Shown here: piece after piece, positions 52,089 through 62,153 of the stretch
Numbering within the stretch: the stretch's first letter is position 1
How the letters are laid out: every line of letters begins with the position of its first letter
Source of the DNA: Pseudomonas viridiflava
Lineage (GTDB): Bacteria; Pseudomonadota; Gammaproteobacteria; Pseudomonadales; Pseudomonadaceae
NCBI RefSeq assembly: GCF_900590885.1
Contig: NZ_UUON01000001.1
Span: 310,001-374,000 of the forward strand
Length of the DNA stretch: 64,000 nucleotides
Direction of reading: 5' to 3'
Made by a program: the position numbers and the translations under genes
Notes under the pieces: model-generated
What the model saw: only the letters and a program-made list of their open reading frames with translations
Database searches by the model: none
What the model was told of the DNA's origin: nothing

Positions 52089-53465
52089 TTACCCCCGCAG
52101 TGTTTGAATGCACTCATCGATCGAACGCTGCTGCGTCTCGCCATACAGCCTCAACTCATCCAGGGTCTTGCGCCCCAGCGCCTGCTCGAACTGCGCCTGA
52201 TTGGAATTGCCTGCGTAGTGGCTCTGCGCTGTATCCCCCAGGTTGGATTGAAAGATCCCCGCCGCGCTCACCGGCAGAAAATCCTCATACACCAACGGTT
52301 CCACATCCACGTGGCCGGCGGCGATCAATGCGTCCAGGGAATGTGGTTGATCGGCCTGGCCGCGCGCCGCCAACCCTTGTTCGGTGGCGAAGTAGCGAAA
52401 GTAGGCCAGTTGCTGTTCACGCATCTGTGCCTGGTCGTCGGGGAAGGCCTGGAAGTGTTGCTCCATCAGTTGCGTATAGCGCGCGGCATTGCCTTCATTG
52501 GGGAACGCGCCCAAGTCATCGCGGGCGGCGTTCAGCAATTGGTCATAGAGAGCACGGCCCTTGGGGGTGAGGGCGACGCCGCGCTGTTCGATTTCGCCGA
52601 AACGCGCGCTGTGGCTGCCTTTGGCGTCGGTGAAGGCGATGGGCTCGTCCAGGGCCTTGAAGCTGGTCTGGCGCAACAGGATCGGGCAGTTGCGCCGGGG
52701 CGGGCCTTCGATCACCGCCTTGGGGGTGATGCCTTTGCCGGGCATGGCGGCTTGCACCTGGTCGATGTCCAGGGTGCGCGGGGTCAGGTGGTTGATATGC
52801 GGGCCCTTGAAAGCCACCACGTCGGCAATCAGGCGGTGCTGGTCGCTGAGTTGCTGGTACTGCGCGCCAGTGACGGTGGCGGTGTGATGCCAGCGAAAGG
52901 TTTCCAGGGCCTGGCGGATAAACTCTTCGGCGTCCGGCGCGTTGAGGCCGCCGTCCTTTTCCGCTTGTTCGATCAGTGCGAGGGCGCCGGCAGTGAAGAT
53001 CCTGCGCTTGGCCAGGGCGGTTTCGGCAAAGGCGCGCAGTTCGGGGTTTTCGATCAGTTCCAGGCGCAGCAACGAGGTGAACACCCGAAACGGGCTGGTT
53101 TGCAACGCGCGCTCATGTACGGCGCGAAACGCGGTGGAGTGCACCGGCACGCCGGCCGGGGTCAGGTCGTAGTAACCCACCGGGTGCATGCCCATCACGG
53201 CAAACAGGCGGCTGATGGTCGCCAGTTCCTCGGCGGTACCCAGGCGGATGGCGCCGTGGCGTTCCAGGTCCAAACGCTGGATTTCGCCGGTGCGCCGCAG
53301 CTGTTGCGCCACACCCGGTTGGGTGTCGAGCACGTGGGCATTGGTCTCGGCGACCAGCTCCATCAGTGCGCCATACAAGGGAACTTCATCTCGGTACATA
53401 GCGGACATGGCCTTGGAAAAGCCCTTGCGGATCTCATCGGGGCTGACATGTGCGGTGGTATGCAT
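52089..53465 (-). CDS. hglS: 2-oxoadipate dioxygenase/decarboxylase (HglS/YdcJ family, DUF1338)
   Basis: A 458-residue VOC-superfamily non-haem Fe(II) enzyme converting 2-oxoadipate to D-2-hydroxyglutarate in D-lysine catabolism. From ATG 53465 the family's known metal and substrate residues recur at the same numbers as I recall for the P. putida enzyme: His70 and Arg74 in ERHGAIRLG and His226 in GPHINHLTP; the Glu ligand is near 290-292 (FGEIEQRG). AGGAA precedes this start. It is divergent from an OprD-family porin gene. Confidence 0.92.
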   Translation of the reverse strand: MHTTAHVSPDEIRKGFSKAMSAMYRDEVPLYGALMELVAETNAHVLDTQPGVAQQLRRTGEIQRLDLERHGAIRLGTAEELATISRLFAVMGMHPVGYYDLTPAGVPVHSTAFRAVHERALQTSPFRVFTSLLRLELIENPELRAFAETALAKRRIFTAGALALIEQAEKDGGLNAPDAEEFIRQALETFRWHHTATVTGAQYQQLSDQHRLIADVVAFKGPHINHLTPRTLDIDQVQAAMPGKGITPKAVIEGPPRRNCPILLRQTSFKALDEPIAFTDAKGSHSARFGEIEQRGVALTPKGRALYDQLLNAARDDLGAFPNEGNAARYTQLMEQHFQAFPDDQAQMREQQLAYFRYFATEQGLAARGQADQPHSLDALIAAGHVDVEPLVYEDFLPVSAAGIFQSNLGDTAQSHYAGNSNQAQFEQALGRKTLDELRLYGETQQRSIDECIQTLRG

Positions 53466-53754
53466 AGAAAAATTCCTGATGGCTATGGCGATGAAGTTGG
53501 CCTTTTTCCGGATTCTGTTGGGCGCCAGGGGCGCTTGCAAACGAAGATTCCTCTGGACTTCATTCTGCAAATGAATGGGATGACGTGAGTGTGACAAAAA
53601 TCAGCTAGTCGCAAGTTTCATTTTTGCCCGGTTTTACTAACTAATTCTTCACGGAGTCGGCCCCACCCGCCATGAAAGAATCGTCACGTTTGCAAGGATG
53701 AAAACGTCGTTTCGCACATCGCACACATAAAAATATGTTTAGGGGCCGTCGTTA

Positions 53755-55164
53755 ATGAAAATTTCTACACTGGCGCTGTCAATCGCCGCCGCCGTTCTTG
53801 CACAACAGGTTTACGCTGATGATTTCGGGCTCGGCTCTCTGGGCACGGGCAACGGTCACAGCGGGTTCCTCGAAGACAGCCATGCGGCTGTGAGCTCGCG
53901 GACCATGTACTACAGCGCGGATAACCGTTCGGGGACCAACAACGATCTGCGTGAAGCCGCGACAGCGCTGCGCTTCGATTACAAATCCGGGTTCACCCAA
54001 GGCACGCTTGGCGTCGGCTTCGACGTGATGGCCTTCGGCGCCCTGCGCCTGGACGGTGGCGATGGTCACACGGCGGGCCCAGGCCTGTCGGGTAACGGCA
54101 ACAGCTTCTTCCCGACCAAGAACAACGGCACTGAACCTGCCGACTCCTTCGGCCGTGCAGCGGGCAACGTGAAGTTCCGGATTTCCCAGACCGAGTTGCA
54201 CGTCGGTGGCGGCCTGGCGCCGGTGCTGCCGATCCTGGTGTCCAACGACAGCCGTGTAGCTCCGCAGACCTTTGACGGCGGCATCCTGACCTCCAATGAC
54301 ATTCCCAACGTGACCTTCACCGGCGGTGAGTTGAACCGCGCCGAAGGCCGTGCCTCCAGCAACTCCACAGGCTTGAGCGTGGCCGGTGGCCAACGTGACA
54401 GCGACAGCTTCAAATTCGGTGGTGTGGACTACAAACCGTTTGGTTCTTCCGACAACGTCATCGCGAAAAACCTGACGCTGCAGTACTACTACGCCCAACT
54501 GCAAGACTTCTACAAACAGAACTACTTTGGCCTGGTCCACGTGTTGCCGCTGGGCAATGACCAGTCGTTCAAGACCGACCTGCGCTATTTCGACAGCAGC
54601 AGCGACGGCAAGAATGGCGAGTCCGGTTACCAGTTCAATAACAACGGTGGCTATGCCAAGCATGCCAACGAAGTGGACAACAAAACCTACAGTGCGGCCT
54701 TTACCTACCAGCTGGGCGGCAGCAGCCTGATGCTCGGCCATATTGGCGTGGGCGATGATGGCGGCTTCGTGTGGGTCAACCAGGGCAGCATTGCCGACCC
54801 GCACGCACAAGGTGCAGGCGGCAGCGACTTCTACCTGTTCACCGACGCTGTGGTCGGCCAGTTCTCGCGTGCGGGCGAGCAGGTCAACTTTGGCCAATAC
54901 ACCTATGACTTCAAGGCCTATGTGCCTGGCCTGAAGGCGTCCGTGGCCTATCTGGACGGCTCGGATATCAAGGCGAAAGTGGCCGGTGGCCCTGACCAGA
55001 AAGAAAACGAGGCTGACTTCCGTCTGGACTACGTGGTGCAGGCCGGTCCTCTGAAGGGTTTCGGTACTACCTTGCGTACCGGCACCTACCACGGTAAAAA
55101 CACCGGCACGGCGGACCAGGACCAGACTCGCCTGATCTTCAACTACACCTACGCGATCTTCTAA
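53755..55164 (+). CDS. OprD-family outer-membrane porin
   Basis: A 469-residue porin with signal peptide (about 1-21, ending VYADDF). The mature N-terminus runs GFLEDSHAAVSSRTMYYSAD, and barrel-strand patterns such as LRFDYKSGFTQGTLGVGFDV follow. It ends in Phe (NYTYAIF), as required for barrel assembly. OprD channels admit basic amino acids or small carboxylates. The divergent lysine-pathway gene hglS suggests, but does not prove, uptake of a related compound. No clear promoter could be fixed in the intergenic 289 bases. Confidence 0.92.
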   Translation: MKISTLALSIAAAVLAQQVYADDFGLGSLGTGNGHSGFLEDSHAAVSSRTMYYSADNRSGTNNDLREAATALRFDYKSGFTQGTLGVGFDVMAFGALRLDGGDGHTAGPGLSGNGNSFFPTKNNGTEPADSFGRAAGNVKFRISQTELHVGGGLAPVLPILVSNDSRVAPQTFDGGILTSNDIPNVTFTGGELNRAEGRASSNSTGLSVAGGQRDSDSFKFGGVDYKPFGSSDNVIAKNLTLQYYYAQLQDFYKQNYFGLVHVLPLGNDQSFKTDLRYFDSSSDGKNGESGYQFNNNGGYAKHANEVDNKTYSAAFTYQLGGSSLMLGHIGVGDDGGFVWVNQGSIADPHAQGAGGSDFYLFTDAVVGQFSRAGEQVNFGQYTYDFKAYVPGLKASVAYLDGSDIKAKVAGGPDQKENEADFRLDYVVQAGPLKGFGTTLRTGTYHGKNTGTADQDQTRLIFNYTYAIF

Positions 55165-55233
55165 GTCTTCATGTGCAACGGGGCGTCATTGGGTTCTACA
55201 CTGCCAGTCACCTGACAGGCGATGGAGGACTCA

Positions 55234-57858
55234 ATGACGGCCCGGTTACTTGCAACGATTGAAGGTCAACGCCTGGCCACTCAAGAGGCCGAGCGCTGGC
55301 GCGAGTGGGGCCCGTATTTGAGCGAACGCCAATGGGGCACGGTGCGCGAAGACTACAGCGCCGATGGCGACGCCTGGGCTTACTTCCCCCATGAACATGC
55401 ACGCAGCCGCGCCTATCGCTGGGGTGAGGATGGACTGGCCGGTTTCAGTGACAAGGCCCAACGCTGGTGCCTGGGCCTGGCCCTGTGGAACGAACATGAC
55501 GCGATCATTAAAGAACGCCTGTTCGGCCTGAATAACGCCGAGGGCAACCACGGTGAAGACGTCAAGGAGCTGTACTTTTTCCTCGACGGTGTACCGAGCC
55601 ATGCCTACATGCGCATGCTCTACAAATACCCCCATGCCGCTTTCCCCTACGCTGACCTGATCGCCGAAAATGCGCGACGCGGGTTGGGCGACGCCGAGTA
55701 CGAAATCCTCGATACCGGCGTGTTCGAAGACCACCGCTATTGCGACGTCAGCGTCGAGTACGCCAAGCACCAGCCCGACGATATCTTCATGCGCGTGACC
55801 GTGCACAACCGCTCGGACCAACCGACGCGCTTGCAGGTATTGCCGCAGCTGTGGGCGCGCAATGACTGGAGCTGGACCCTCGATGCGCCCAAGCCCAGGT
55901 TGGCGCTGGAGGGTGACCGCGTGCTGGCCCGTCATCATGAGCTGGGCGATTGTTATCTCAGCGCCTGGGGCCAGGATGGTGTCGAATGGCTGTTCTGTGA
56001 GAACGAAACCAACTTCCCCAGGCTGGACGGGCAGCCGGCGCCTGGGCCGTTCAAGGATGGGATCAACGATTATGTGGTGGGCGGTGTTCAAGGGGCGATT
56101 CGTCGCGACGCCGGCACCAAGGTCGCCGCGCGTTTCATCCTTGAACTGGCGGGCCTGGAAAGCCGCACCCTGTACCTGCGCTTTGCGCCAACGGATGCGC
56201 CCGAAGTCAATGCGCGCAAGCTGTTCGAGCAACGTCGCCAGGAGACGGATGACTTCTACGCCGCGTTGCAACAGGGTATCGCCGACGAAGACGCGCGTAA
56301 CGTACAGCGCCAGGCATTGGCGGGTTTGCTGTGGTCCAAGCAGCTCTACTACTTTGACGTGAACCAATGGCTCGACGGCGACCCGGCCCAGCCCGCGCCG
56401 CCGCCGGAGCGCCTGCACATCCGCAATACCCATTGGCGGCATCTGTCTAACTTCGACATCCTTTCCATGCCCGACACCTGGGAATACCCGTGGTACGCCT
56501 CCTGGGACCAGGGTTTCCAGGCGGTCGCCTTTGCGCTGATCGACCCGGCGTACGCCAAGCAACAACTGTTGCTGCTGGTGAAAGACCGTTTCATGCACCC
56601 CAATGGCCAACTGCCTGCCTACGAATGGCGTTTCGACGATGCCAACCCGCCGGTGCATGCCTGGGCCAGTTGGCGGGTGTATCAGCAGGACAAGGCGCTC
56701 ACCGGTGTAGGCGATCTGGATTTTCTCGAGCGAATCTTCCACAAGCTGCTGCTGAATTTTTCCTGGTGGGTCAACCGCAAGGACGCCGAGGGACGCAACC
56801 TGTTCCAGGGCGGTTTCCTGGGCCTGGACAACATTGCCTTGTTCGACCGCTCGGCCACGCTGCCGCCGGGTTACCAACTGGACCAGGCCGACGGCACCGC
56901 GTGGGTCGCGGCCTATGCGCTGGACTTGATGCGTATCGGCCTGGAATTGGCCAAGCGCAACGTGGTTTACGTGGATATCGCAGTGAAGTTCTTTGAGCAC
57001 TTCCTGTATATCGCCGGCGCCATCAACCGCGTCGACGACAGCGCCGAAGGCCTGTGGGACGAGCAGGACCTGTTTTTCTACGACGTGCTGCACCGCCCCG
57101 ACGGCCACAACGAACCGGTCCGCCTGCGTTCCATCGTCGGCCTGATGCCGTTGTTTGCCGTGCTGGTGCTGGAGCAACGTGAGCATGAAGGCCTGGAAGG
57201 CCTGCGTGAACGCTTGTTGGGCTTTATGCATCACCGGCCGGACCTGGCCAAGCTGGTCTCGCGCTGGAACGAACCGGGGCAGGGCAATCGCCTGCTGCTG
57301 GCATTACTGCGTGGCGAGCGCACCAAGGACTTGCTGCGGCGCATGCTCGATGAGGATGAGTTTCTGTCGACGTTTGGCGTGCGCTCCCTGTCCAAGGCTT
57401 TCGCCGAACAGCCGCTGGCGTTGAAGATGAACGGCGACACGCTGTGCGCGCGTTACCAGCCCGGTGAATCCGACTCGCGCTTGTACGGCGGCAACTCCAA
57501 CTGGCGCGGGCCGCTGTGGATGCCGGTGAACTACATGCTGATTGAATCGCTGCGTGAATTTCACCGCTACTACGCGGATAACTTTTCGGTGGAGTACCCC
57601 ACGGGCAGTGGGTATCTGGCGTCCCTGGAGGACGTGGCTGACAGCCTGAGTCAACGGCTGACGCGACTGTTCCTGAGGGATGAAAACGGCCTGCGACCGT
57701 CGATGGCGGGGTATGCGCAGCTGGAGGCGGATCCGCTGAGCCGAGACCTGGTGTTGTTCCATGAATATTTTCATGGGGAAACCGGCAGGGGCTTGGGCGC
57801 GTCGCACCAGACGGGGTGGAGTGCGTTGGTGGCGTTGTTGCTGCAACCCAAAAACTAA
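55234..57858 (+). CDS. GH63-like glucosidase (MGH1-type glycoside hydrolase)
   Basis: An 874-residue cytoplasmic enzyme similar to bacterial GH63 members related to mannosyl-oligosaccharide glucosidase. The N-terminal part includes REDYSADGDAWAYFPHEHAR and the C-terminal barrel shows WYASWDQGFQAVAFALIDP, LPAYEWRFDDANPPVHAWAS and NSNWRGPLWMPVNYMLIES. These are typical (alpha/alpha)6-barrel catalytic-loop patterns. GGAGG lies before ATG 55234. It should remove alpha-glucosyl units; the substrate is unknown. The REP hairpin after its stop may terminate it. Confidence 0.9.
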   Translation: MTARLLATIEGQRLATQEAERWREWGPYLSERQWGTVREDYSADGDAWAYFPHEHARSRAYRWGEDGLAGFSDKAQRWCLGLALWNEHDAIIKERLFGLNNAEGNHGEDVKELYFFLDGVPSHAYMRMLYKYPHAAFPYADLIAENARRGLGDAEYEILDTGVFEDHRYCDVSVEYAKHQPDDIFMRVTVHNRSDQPTRLQVLPQLWARNDWSWTLDAPKPRLALEGDRVLARHHELGDCYLSAWGQDGVEWLFCENETNFPRLDGQPAPGPFKDGINDYVVGGVQGAIRRDAGTKVAARFILELAGLESRTLYLRFAPTDAPEVNARKLFEQRRQETDDFYAALQQGIADEDARNVQRQALAGLLWSKQLYYFDVNQWLDGDPAQPAPPPERLHIRNTHWRHLSNFDILSMPDTWEYPWYASWDQGFQAVAFALIDPAYAKQQLLLLVKDRFMHPNGQLPAYEWRFDDANPPVHAWASWRVYQQDKALTGVGDLDFLERIFHKLLLNFSWWVNRKDAEGRNLFQGGFLGLDNIALFDRSATLPPGYQLDQADGTAWVAAYALDLMRIGLELAKRNVVYVDIAVKFFEHFLYIAGAINRVDDSAEGLWDEQDLFFYDVLHRPDGHNEPVRLRSIVGLMPLFAVLVLEQREHEGLEGLRERLLGFMHHRPDLAKLVSRWNEPGQGNRLLLALLRGERTKDLLRRMLDEDEFLSTFGVRSLSKAFAEQPLALKMNGDTLCARYQPGESDSRLYGGNSNWRGPLWMPVNYMLIESLREFHRYYADNFSVEYPTGSGYLASLEDVADSLSQRLTRLFLRDENGLRPSMAGYAQLEADPLSRDLVLFHEYFHGETGRGLGASHQTGWSALVALLLQPKN

Positions 57859-57860
57859 TA

Positions 57861-57886
57861 TGGGAGGGGGCAAGCCCCCTCCCACA
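57861..57886. repeat. Single collapsed REP hairpin
   Basis: TGGGAGGGGGC and GCCCCCTCCCA enclose a short AA apex, a perfect 11-12 bp palindrome made from two REP ends with the usual centre lost. It lies between convergent genes and could act as a terminator for both. Confidence 0.75.
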
Positions 57887-57908
57887 GGAATTGCAGGTTG
57901 CCCGAGAA

Positions 57909-58223
57909 TCAGCCTGGGAACAGCTCGCTCAGCTTCATGGCCAGCATCATGTCGCCTTCGGTGCGCAGTTTGCCGCTCATGAAGGCTTGCATGCCGTCGG
58001 TTTCGCCGCTGACGATGCCTTCCATGGTTTCGCCGTCTGTGACCAGGGTCACTTGGGCGTCAGGGTTTACGCCTTCTTGCAGTTCGCAGGTGCTGTCCTT
58101 GACGATCAGCGAGAAGTTCTGGTCGTCGTCGACGCGGAAACCGAACACCAGGTCCAGGCCGGCGGCAGCGGCTGGGTTGAATTTGGCTTTCATTGCTTCT
58201 ACAGCTTTGGCTACGTCAGTCAT
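57909..58223 (-). CDS. SCP-2 sterol-transfer family protein
   Basis: A 104-residue single-domain SCP-2 protein (MTDVAKAVEAMKAKFNPAAA, ETMEGIVSGETDGMQAFMSG, EGDMMLAMKLSELFPG). The SCP-2 fold binds lipids or acyl chains. In bacteria these small forms are often lipid carriers of unknown cargo. It follows the histidine phosphatase gene on the same strand with a 56-base gap, so both may be one operon. Confidence 0.92.
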   Translation of the reverse strand: MTDVAKAVEAMKAKFNPAAAAGLDLVFGFRVDDDQNFSLIVKDSTCELQEGVNPDAQVTLVTDGETMEGIVSGETDGMQAFMSGKLRTEGDMMLAMKLSELFPG

Positions 58224-58279
58224 GGTTTCGATCCTTTTGGGTAGAGTCCAGTGACCTTGGGGTCACGGTTGGCCGCATT

Positions 58280-58990
58280 TCATCGGAACGTGATGAGCTG
58301 CGGCGCCTTCAACAGTTGCAAGTGGGTATGGCTGTTGAAGGAAGCCAGTGCCACCTCGCGACCGCGGAATTTCAGCTGGTTGAGCGAGGTGTTAACAATT
58401 TGCCAGTTCAGTTCGAAGGCCTGGGCAGCGGGCATTCGGGTTATCAGGTGGAGCAGGGCGGTGATGGTGCCGCCGGAGGTGAACACCGCAATCTTCTGCG
58501 TGTTGTCCGCCGCTTCAAGAATACGTTGCAGGCCACCCTGGACGCGCTCCACAAACCCCAGCCAGCTTTCCAGCCCAGGTGGGTCATAGGTGCCGGCCAG
58601 CCAGCGCTCGATGATCAGGGCGAAGATGCGCTGGAACTCGGCGCGGTTCTGCGCGGCGTTGCGCAAAATATCCAGGGCATGGGGTTCGGTGGTGAGCAGG
58701 TCGGGGAGCAGCGCGCGAATGATCGCTTCGCCGTCGAACTCGTTGAACGCGGTGTCGATTTCCAGTGCGGGAGCCGGCAAACCGAGGGCACGGTATTGAT
58801 CGAACGCAGCGGTGGCCGTGTGCTGTTGGCGCCGCAGGTCACCCGACAGGCAGCGGTCAAACTCCAGGCCCAGGTCCGCCAGGTGTCGGCCGAGCACTTG
58901 CGCCTGTTCCACGCCGACGGGCGACAGGACGTCATAGTCGTCTGCACCGAAGGAGGCCTGGCCATGTCGAATCAGATAAATGCTGCCCAC
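58280..58990 (-). CDS. Histidine phosphatase family protein
   Basis: A 236-residue phosphoglycerate-mutase-like phosphatase. The catalytic RHG motif is IYLIRHGQASFGADDYD (His near 9), the second His is replaced in context by TSGGTITALLHLI, and the acidic proton donor is likely in EIDTAFNEFDGEAI. The natural substrate is unknown. It probably forms an operon with the SCP-2 gene that follows, suggesting a role in lipid-linked metabolism. Confidence 0.88.
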   Translation of the reverse strand: MGSIYLIRHGQASFGADDYDVLSPVGVEQAQVLGRHLADLGLEFDRCLSGDLRRQQHTATAAFDQYRALGLPAPALEIDTAFNEFDGEAIIRALLPDLLTTEPHALDILRNAAQNRAEFQRIFALIIERWLAGTYDPPGLESWLGFVERVQGGLQRILEAADNTQKIAVFTSGGTITALLHLITRMPAAQAFELNWQIVNTSLNQLKFRGREVALASFNSHTHLQLLKAPQLITFR

Positions 58991-59183
58991 GTCCGTTTTC
59001 CCGGTACGTTGAAAGTCTGGCGAGGTTATGAGGATGCCAGGGAGCTGTCAATGAAAAAACATACGCTTGTTTTAAAAGCGCGTTAGAGCCCGCCTGCTGG
59101 CGGTTTGAGCACTGGCCCCAAGGCAGTGCCGTCGGTATGCTGGGCCAATCCGCGCCTGGCGCACTGCACTTGTAAGGAGCAAC

Positions 59184-60209
59184 ATGGATTTTCTGGCCGA
59201 ATACGCGAGCTTTCTGGCGAAGACCGTCACTCTGGTGGTCGCTATTCTGGTGGTACTGATCAGCTTTGCGGCACTGCGCAGTAAAGGCCGCCGCAAAAAC
59301 GCCGGGCAGCTGCAGGTCAGCAAGCTCAATGACTTCTACAAAGGCCTGCGTGAGCGCCTTGAATCGAGCCTGCTCGACAAGGACCAGCTCAAAGCCCTGC
59401 GCAAATCCGAAAGCAAGACCGAAAAGAAGAAAGGCAAAACCAAGCCCGAGGCCAAGCCACGGGTGTTCGTGCTGGATTTCGACGGCGACATCAAGGCCTC
59501 GGCCACCGAGAGCCTGCGCCACGAAATCACCGCCTTGCTGAGCCTGGCCACGCCGAAAGATGAAGTGGTGCTGCGTCTGGAAAGCGGCGGTGGCATGGTC
59601 CACAGCTATGGCCTGGCGTCGTCGCAACTGGCGCGTATCCGCCAGGCGGGCGTGCCGTTGACCGTGTGCATCGACAAGGTCGCGGCCAGCGGCGGCTACA
59701 TGATGGCGTGCATTGGCGAGAAGATCATCAGCGCACCCTTCGCCATCCTCGGCTCCATCGGTGTGGTCGCGCAGTTGCCTAACGTCAACCGCCTGCTGAA
59801 AAAACACGATATCGACTTTGAAGTGCTGACCGCCGGTGAGTACAAGCGCACCCTCACGGTGTTTGGCGAAAACACCGAGAAGGGCCGCGAGAAGTTCCAG
59901 GAAGACCTGGATATCACCCATCAGCTGTTCAAGAACTTTGTCTCGCGTTATCGCCCGCAGTTGGCGATCGATGATGTCGCGACCGGGGAAGTGTGGCTGG
60001 GTGTTGCCGCGCTGGATAAGCAGCTGGTGGATGAGTTGCAAACCAGTGATGAATACCTGGCCACCAAGGCCAAGACTGCCGAAGTGTTCCACTTGCACTA
60101 TGCCGAGCGCAAAAGCCTGCAGGAGCGGGTGGGTTTGGCGGCCAGTGGTTCGGTGGACCGGGTGTTGTTGACCTGGTGGAGCCGGTTGACGCAGCAGCGG
60201 TTTTGGTAA
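59184..60209 (+). CDS. sohB: SohB inner-membrane serine protease (S49 family)
   Basis: A 341-residue peptidase homologous to SohB. It has an N-terminal membrane anchor (LVVAILVVLISFAAL, about 16-30). A Lys-rich linker and the S49 domain follow (LRLESGGGMVHSYGLASSQL, the Ser nucleophile in KVAASGGYMMAC, and the catalytic Lys region YKRTLTVFGENTEKGR). GTAAGGAGCAAC precedes ATG 59184. It degrades or processes membrane-associated peptides in the periplasm. A REPIN follows the stop. Confidence 0.94.
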   Translation: MDFLAEYASFLAKTVTLVVAILVVLISFAALRSKGRRKNAGQLQVSKLNDFYKGLRERLESSLLDKDQLKALRKSESKTEKKKGKTKPEAKPRVFVLDFDGDIKASATESLRHEITALLSLATPKDEVVLRLESGGGMVHSYGLASSQLARIRQAGVPLTVCIDKVAASGGYMMACIGEKIISAPFAILGSIGVVAQLPNVNRLLKKHDIDFEVLTAGEYKRTLTVFGENTEKGREKFQEDLDITHQLFKNFVSRYRPQLAIDDVATGEVWLGVAALDKQLVDELQTSDEYLATKAKTAEVFHLHYAERKSLQERVGLAASGSVDRVLLTWWSRLTQQRFW

Positions 60210-60236
60210 CCCGGTACTGAAAATGTAGGTGATCAA

Positions 60237-60328
60237 ATGTGGGAGGGGGCTTGCTCCCGATGGCAGTGTGTCAGTCACCAACGGTTGTGACTGAACCACC
60301 GCTATCGGGGGCAAGCCCCCTCCCACAT
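60237..60328. repeat. REPIN
   Basis: Left arm ATGTGGGAGGGGGCTTGCTC and right arm CGGGGGCAAGCCCCCTCCCA form a REP pair with complementary inner CCGAT/ATCGG and a short spacer. It sits after sohB and before the terC upstream region. Confidence 0.88.
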
Positions 60329-60587
60329 TGTTTGTATTTTGGTTAAGAGGACAGGTTTTGTAATAGTTTTGCGTTGTAGGAAATTTGTGTTTCGGTTGTA
60401 CGATTCAAGTCCTTTTCTCACTGCAGGACTTGCATGAACACCCTCTCGGAGCCTCCCAGTCGTCTTTCCCCAAGACATTCTTTGTCGCCGCTGAAACATC
60501 CCGTATTCCGTCTACTAACCTTGTCCCGGTCCACTGACCGCGCTTTGCCGTGTCCGGCGTTCTGAAATCTATACAGAGACTCAATAA
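60329..60587. other. Upstream region of the terC-like gene
   Basis: With the REPIN this makes a 378-base gene-free gap. It contains a 7-bp hairpin CAAGTCC/GGACTTG (60406-60432) and otherwise no open frame that I can support. I looked for the yybP-ykoY manganese riboswitch often found before terC genes and saw no match to its conserved cores. The transcription start is not identifiable. Confidence 0.5.
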
Positions 60588-62153
60588 ATGGAATGGTTAG
60601 CGGATCCAACGGCCTGGCTCGGCCTGTTGACCTTGATTGTGCTGGAACTGGTGCTGGGCATCGACAACCTGGTGTTTATCGCGATCCTGGCGGACAAGTT
60701 GCCGCCGGAGCAGCGCGACCGTGCGCGGTTGATCGGTTTGTCCCTGGCGTTGCTGATGCGCCTGGGCTTGCTGGCGAGTATTTCGTGGTTGGTGACCCTC
60801 ACCCAGCCGCTGTTCGAGGTGTTCGACAAGAGCTTCTCCGGCCGTGACCTGATCATGCTGTTTGGTGGCGTGTTCCTGTTGTTCAAGGCCACCATGGAAC
60901 TGCACGAACGCCTGGAAGGCCACGTGGCTCAGCGTTCCGGCAATGTGGCGTACGCGATGTTCTGGCCGATCGTGGCGCAGATCGTGGTGCTCGACGCGGT
61001 GTTCTCCCTCGACGCGGTGATTACCGCCGTGGGCATGGTCGATGAGCTGGCGGTGATGATGATTGCGGTGATCGTGTCCATCGGGCTGATGATCGTCGCG
61101 AGCAAACCCTTGACCCGCTTCGTCAACGCCCACCCCACGGTGATCATGCTGTGCCTGGGCTTCCTGATGATGATCGGTTTCGCCCTGACGGCCGAAGGTC
61201 TGGGCTTCCATATTCCCAAGGGCTACCTGTATGCGGCGATTGGCTTCTCGATCCTGATCGAAGTGTTCAACCAGATTGCCCGCGCTCGGCGCAAGAAGTC
61301 GGCCCAGGGCGTGCTGCCGGTGCGTGAGCGCACCGCCCACGCGGTCATGCGTTTGCTGGGTGGTCGCAGCCTGGCGGTGGAAGAGGTGGATGATGAGGTG
61401 GCTGACCTGCTGGGTGAGCCGGACGCTGCCCAAGGCCCGCTGTTCGACCGGCGTGAGCGGGTGATGATCAGTGGCGTGCTGCAACTGGCCGAACGGCCGA
61501 TCCGCACCTTGATGACGCCGCGGGCCAAGGTTGACTGCATAGATCTGGCGGACGATCCCGACAGTATCCGCCTGAAACTGATGCATTCGTCTTACTCGCG
61601 GCTACCATTGATCCGCAACGGTGCTGTTGATGAGCCATTAGGCTTTGTGCACAAAAAGGAACTGCTCAAGGAATACCTGGCCGGTAACGAGCCGAACCTG
61701 GAACACCTGGCGCGCCGGGCGATCAACCTGCTGGAGAGCTTTTCGATCCTCAACGCCCTGGAGCAGATGCGCCAGGAGTCGACGCACATCGCCTTCGTGA
61801 TCAACGAGTTCGGCGACTTCATGGGCGTGTTGAGCATGACCGACATCCTTGAGTCCATCGCCGGTGAGTTGCCCGATGCCAGCGAAATCGAAGGGCCGGA
61901 TATCGTCGAAGAGGGCGAGGGCTTTCGCGCCAACGGTGCACTGAACCTGAACCTGGTGCGCCAGCGTACCGGCTTCAAGGCGGTGGCCACCGAGGACTAC
62001 CAGACCCTGGCGGGCCTGGTGATGAGCTTATTGGACCGCTTGCCGGTGGTCGGCGACAGCCTGGAACATGAGGGCTGGCGCCTGACGGTGGCTGTGGTGG
62101 AGGAGCGGCGGGTGACTCAGGTGCTGCTGGCGCCTATGGCGCATAGCGCTTAA
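60588..62153 (+). CDS. TerC-domain membrane protein with CBS pair and CorC/HlyC domain
   Basis: A 521-residue inner-membrane protein like E. coli YoaE/YegH. The TerC domain (about 1-230) has several spans: [40 protein letters not shown] with the acidic pairs typical of TerC, and a final FILIEVFN-like span. Two CBS motifs follow (about 305-420, [33 protein letters not shown]). A CorC/HlyC domain ends it ([20 protein letters not shown]). Likely role: metal-ion (Mn2+) efflux or tolerance linked to nucleotide sensing. Its terminator lies inside the convergent gene. Confidence 0.93.
   Translation: MEWLADPTAWLGLLTLIVLELVLGIDNLVFIAILADKLPPEQRDRARLIGLSLALLMRLGLLASISWLVTLTQPLFEVFDKSFSGRDLIMLFGGVFLLFKATMELHERLEGHVAQRSGNVAYAMFWPIVAQIVVLDAVFSLDAVITAVGMVDELAVMMIAVIVSIGLMIVASKPLTRFVNAHPTVIMLCLGFLMMIGFALTAEGLGFHIPKGYLYAAIGFSILIEVFNQIARARRKKSAQGVLPVRERTAHAVMRLLGGRSLAVEEVDDEVADLLGEPDAAQGPLFDRRERVMISGVLQLAERPIRTLMTPRAKVDCIDLADDPDSIRLKLMHSSYSRLPLIRNGAVDEPLGFVHKKELLKEYLAGNEPNLEHLARRAINLLESFSILNALEQMRQESTHIAFVINEFGDFMGVLSMTDILESIAGELPDASEIEGPDIVEEGEGFRANGALNLNLVRQRTGFKAVATEDYQTLAGLVMSLLDRLPVVGDSLEHEGWRLTVAVVEERRVTQVLLAPMAHSA

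Noticed and set aside
58246..58264. GTGACC...GGTCAC hairpin between the SCP-2 and phosphatase genes
   Set aside because: The stem is short and has no T-run. Both genes read in the same direction and are probably co-transcribed.
60406..60432. Possible yybP-ykoY manganese riboswitch before the terC-like gene
   Set aside because: Only a 7-bp hairpin is present; the conserved riboswitch cores are not recognisable.
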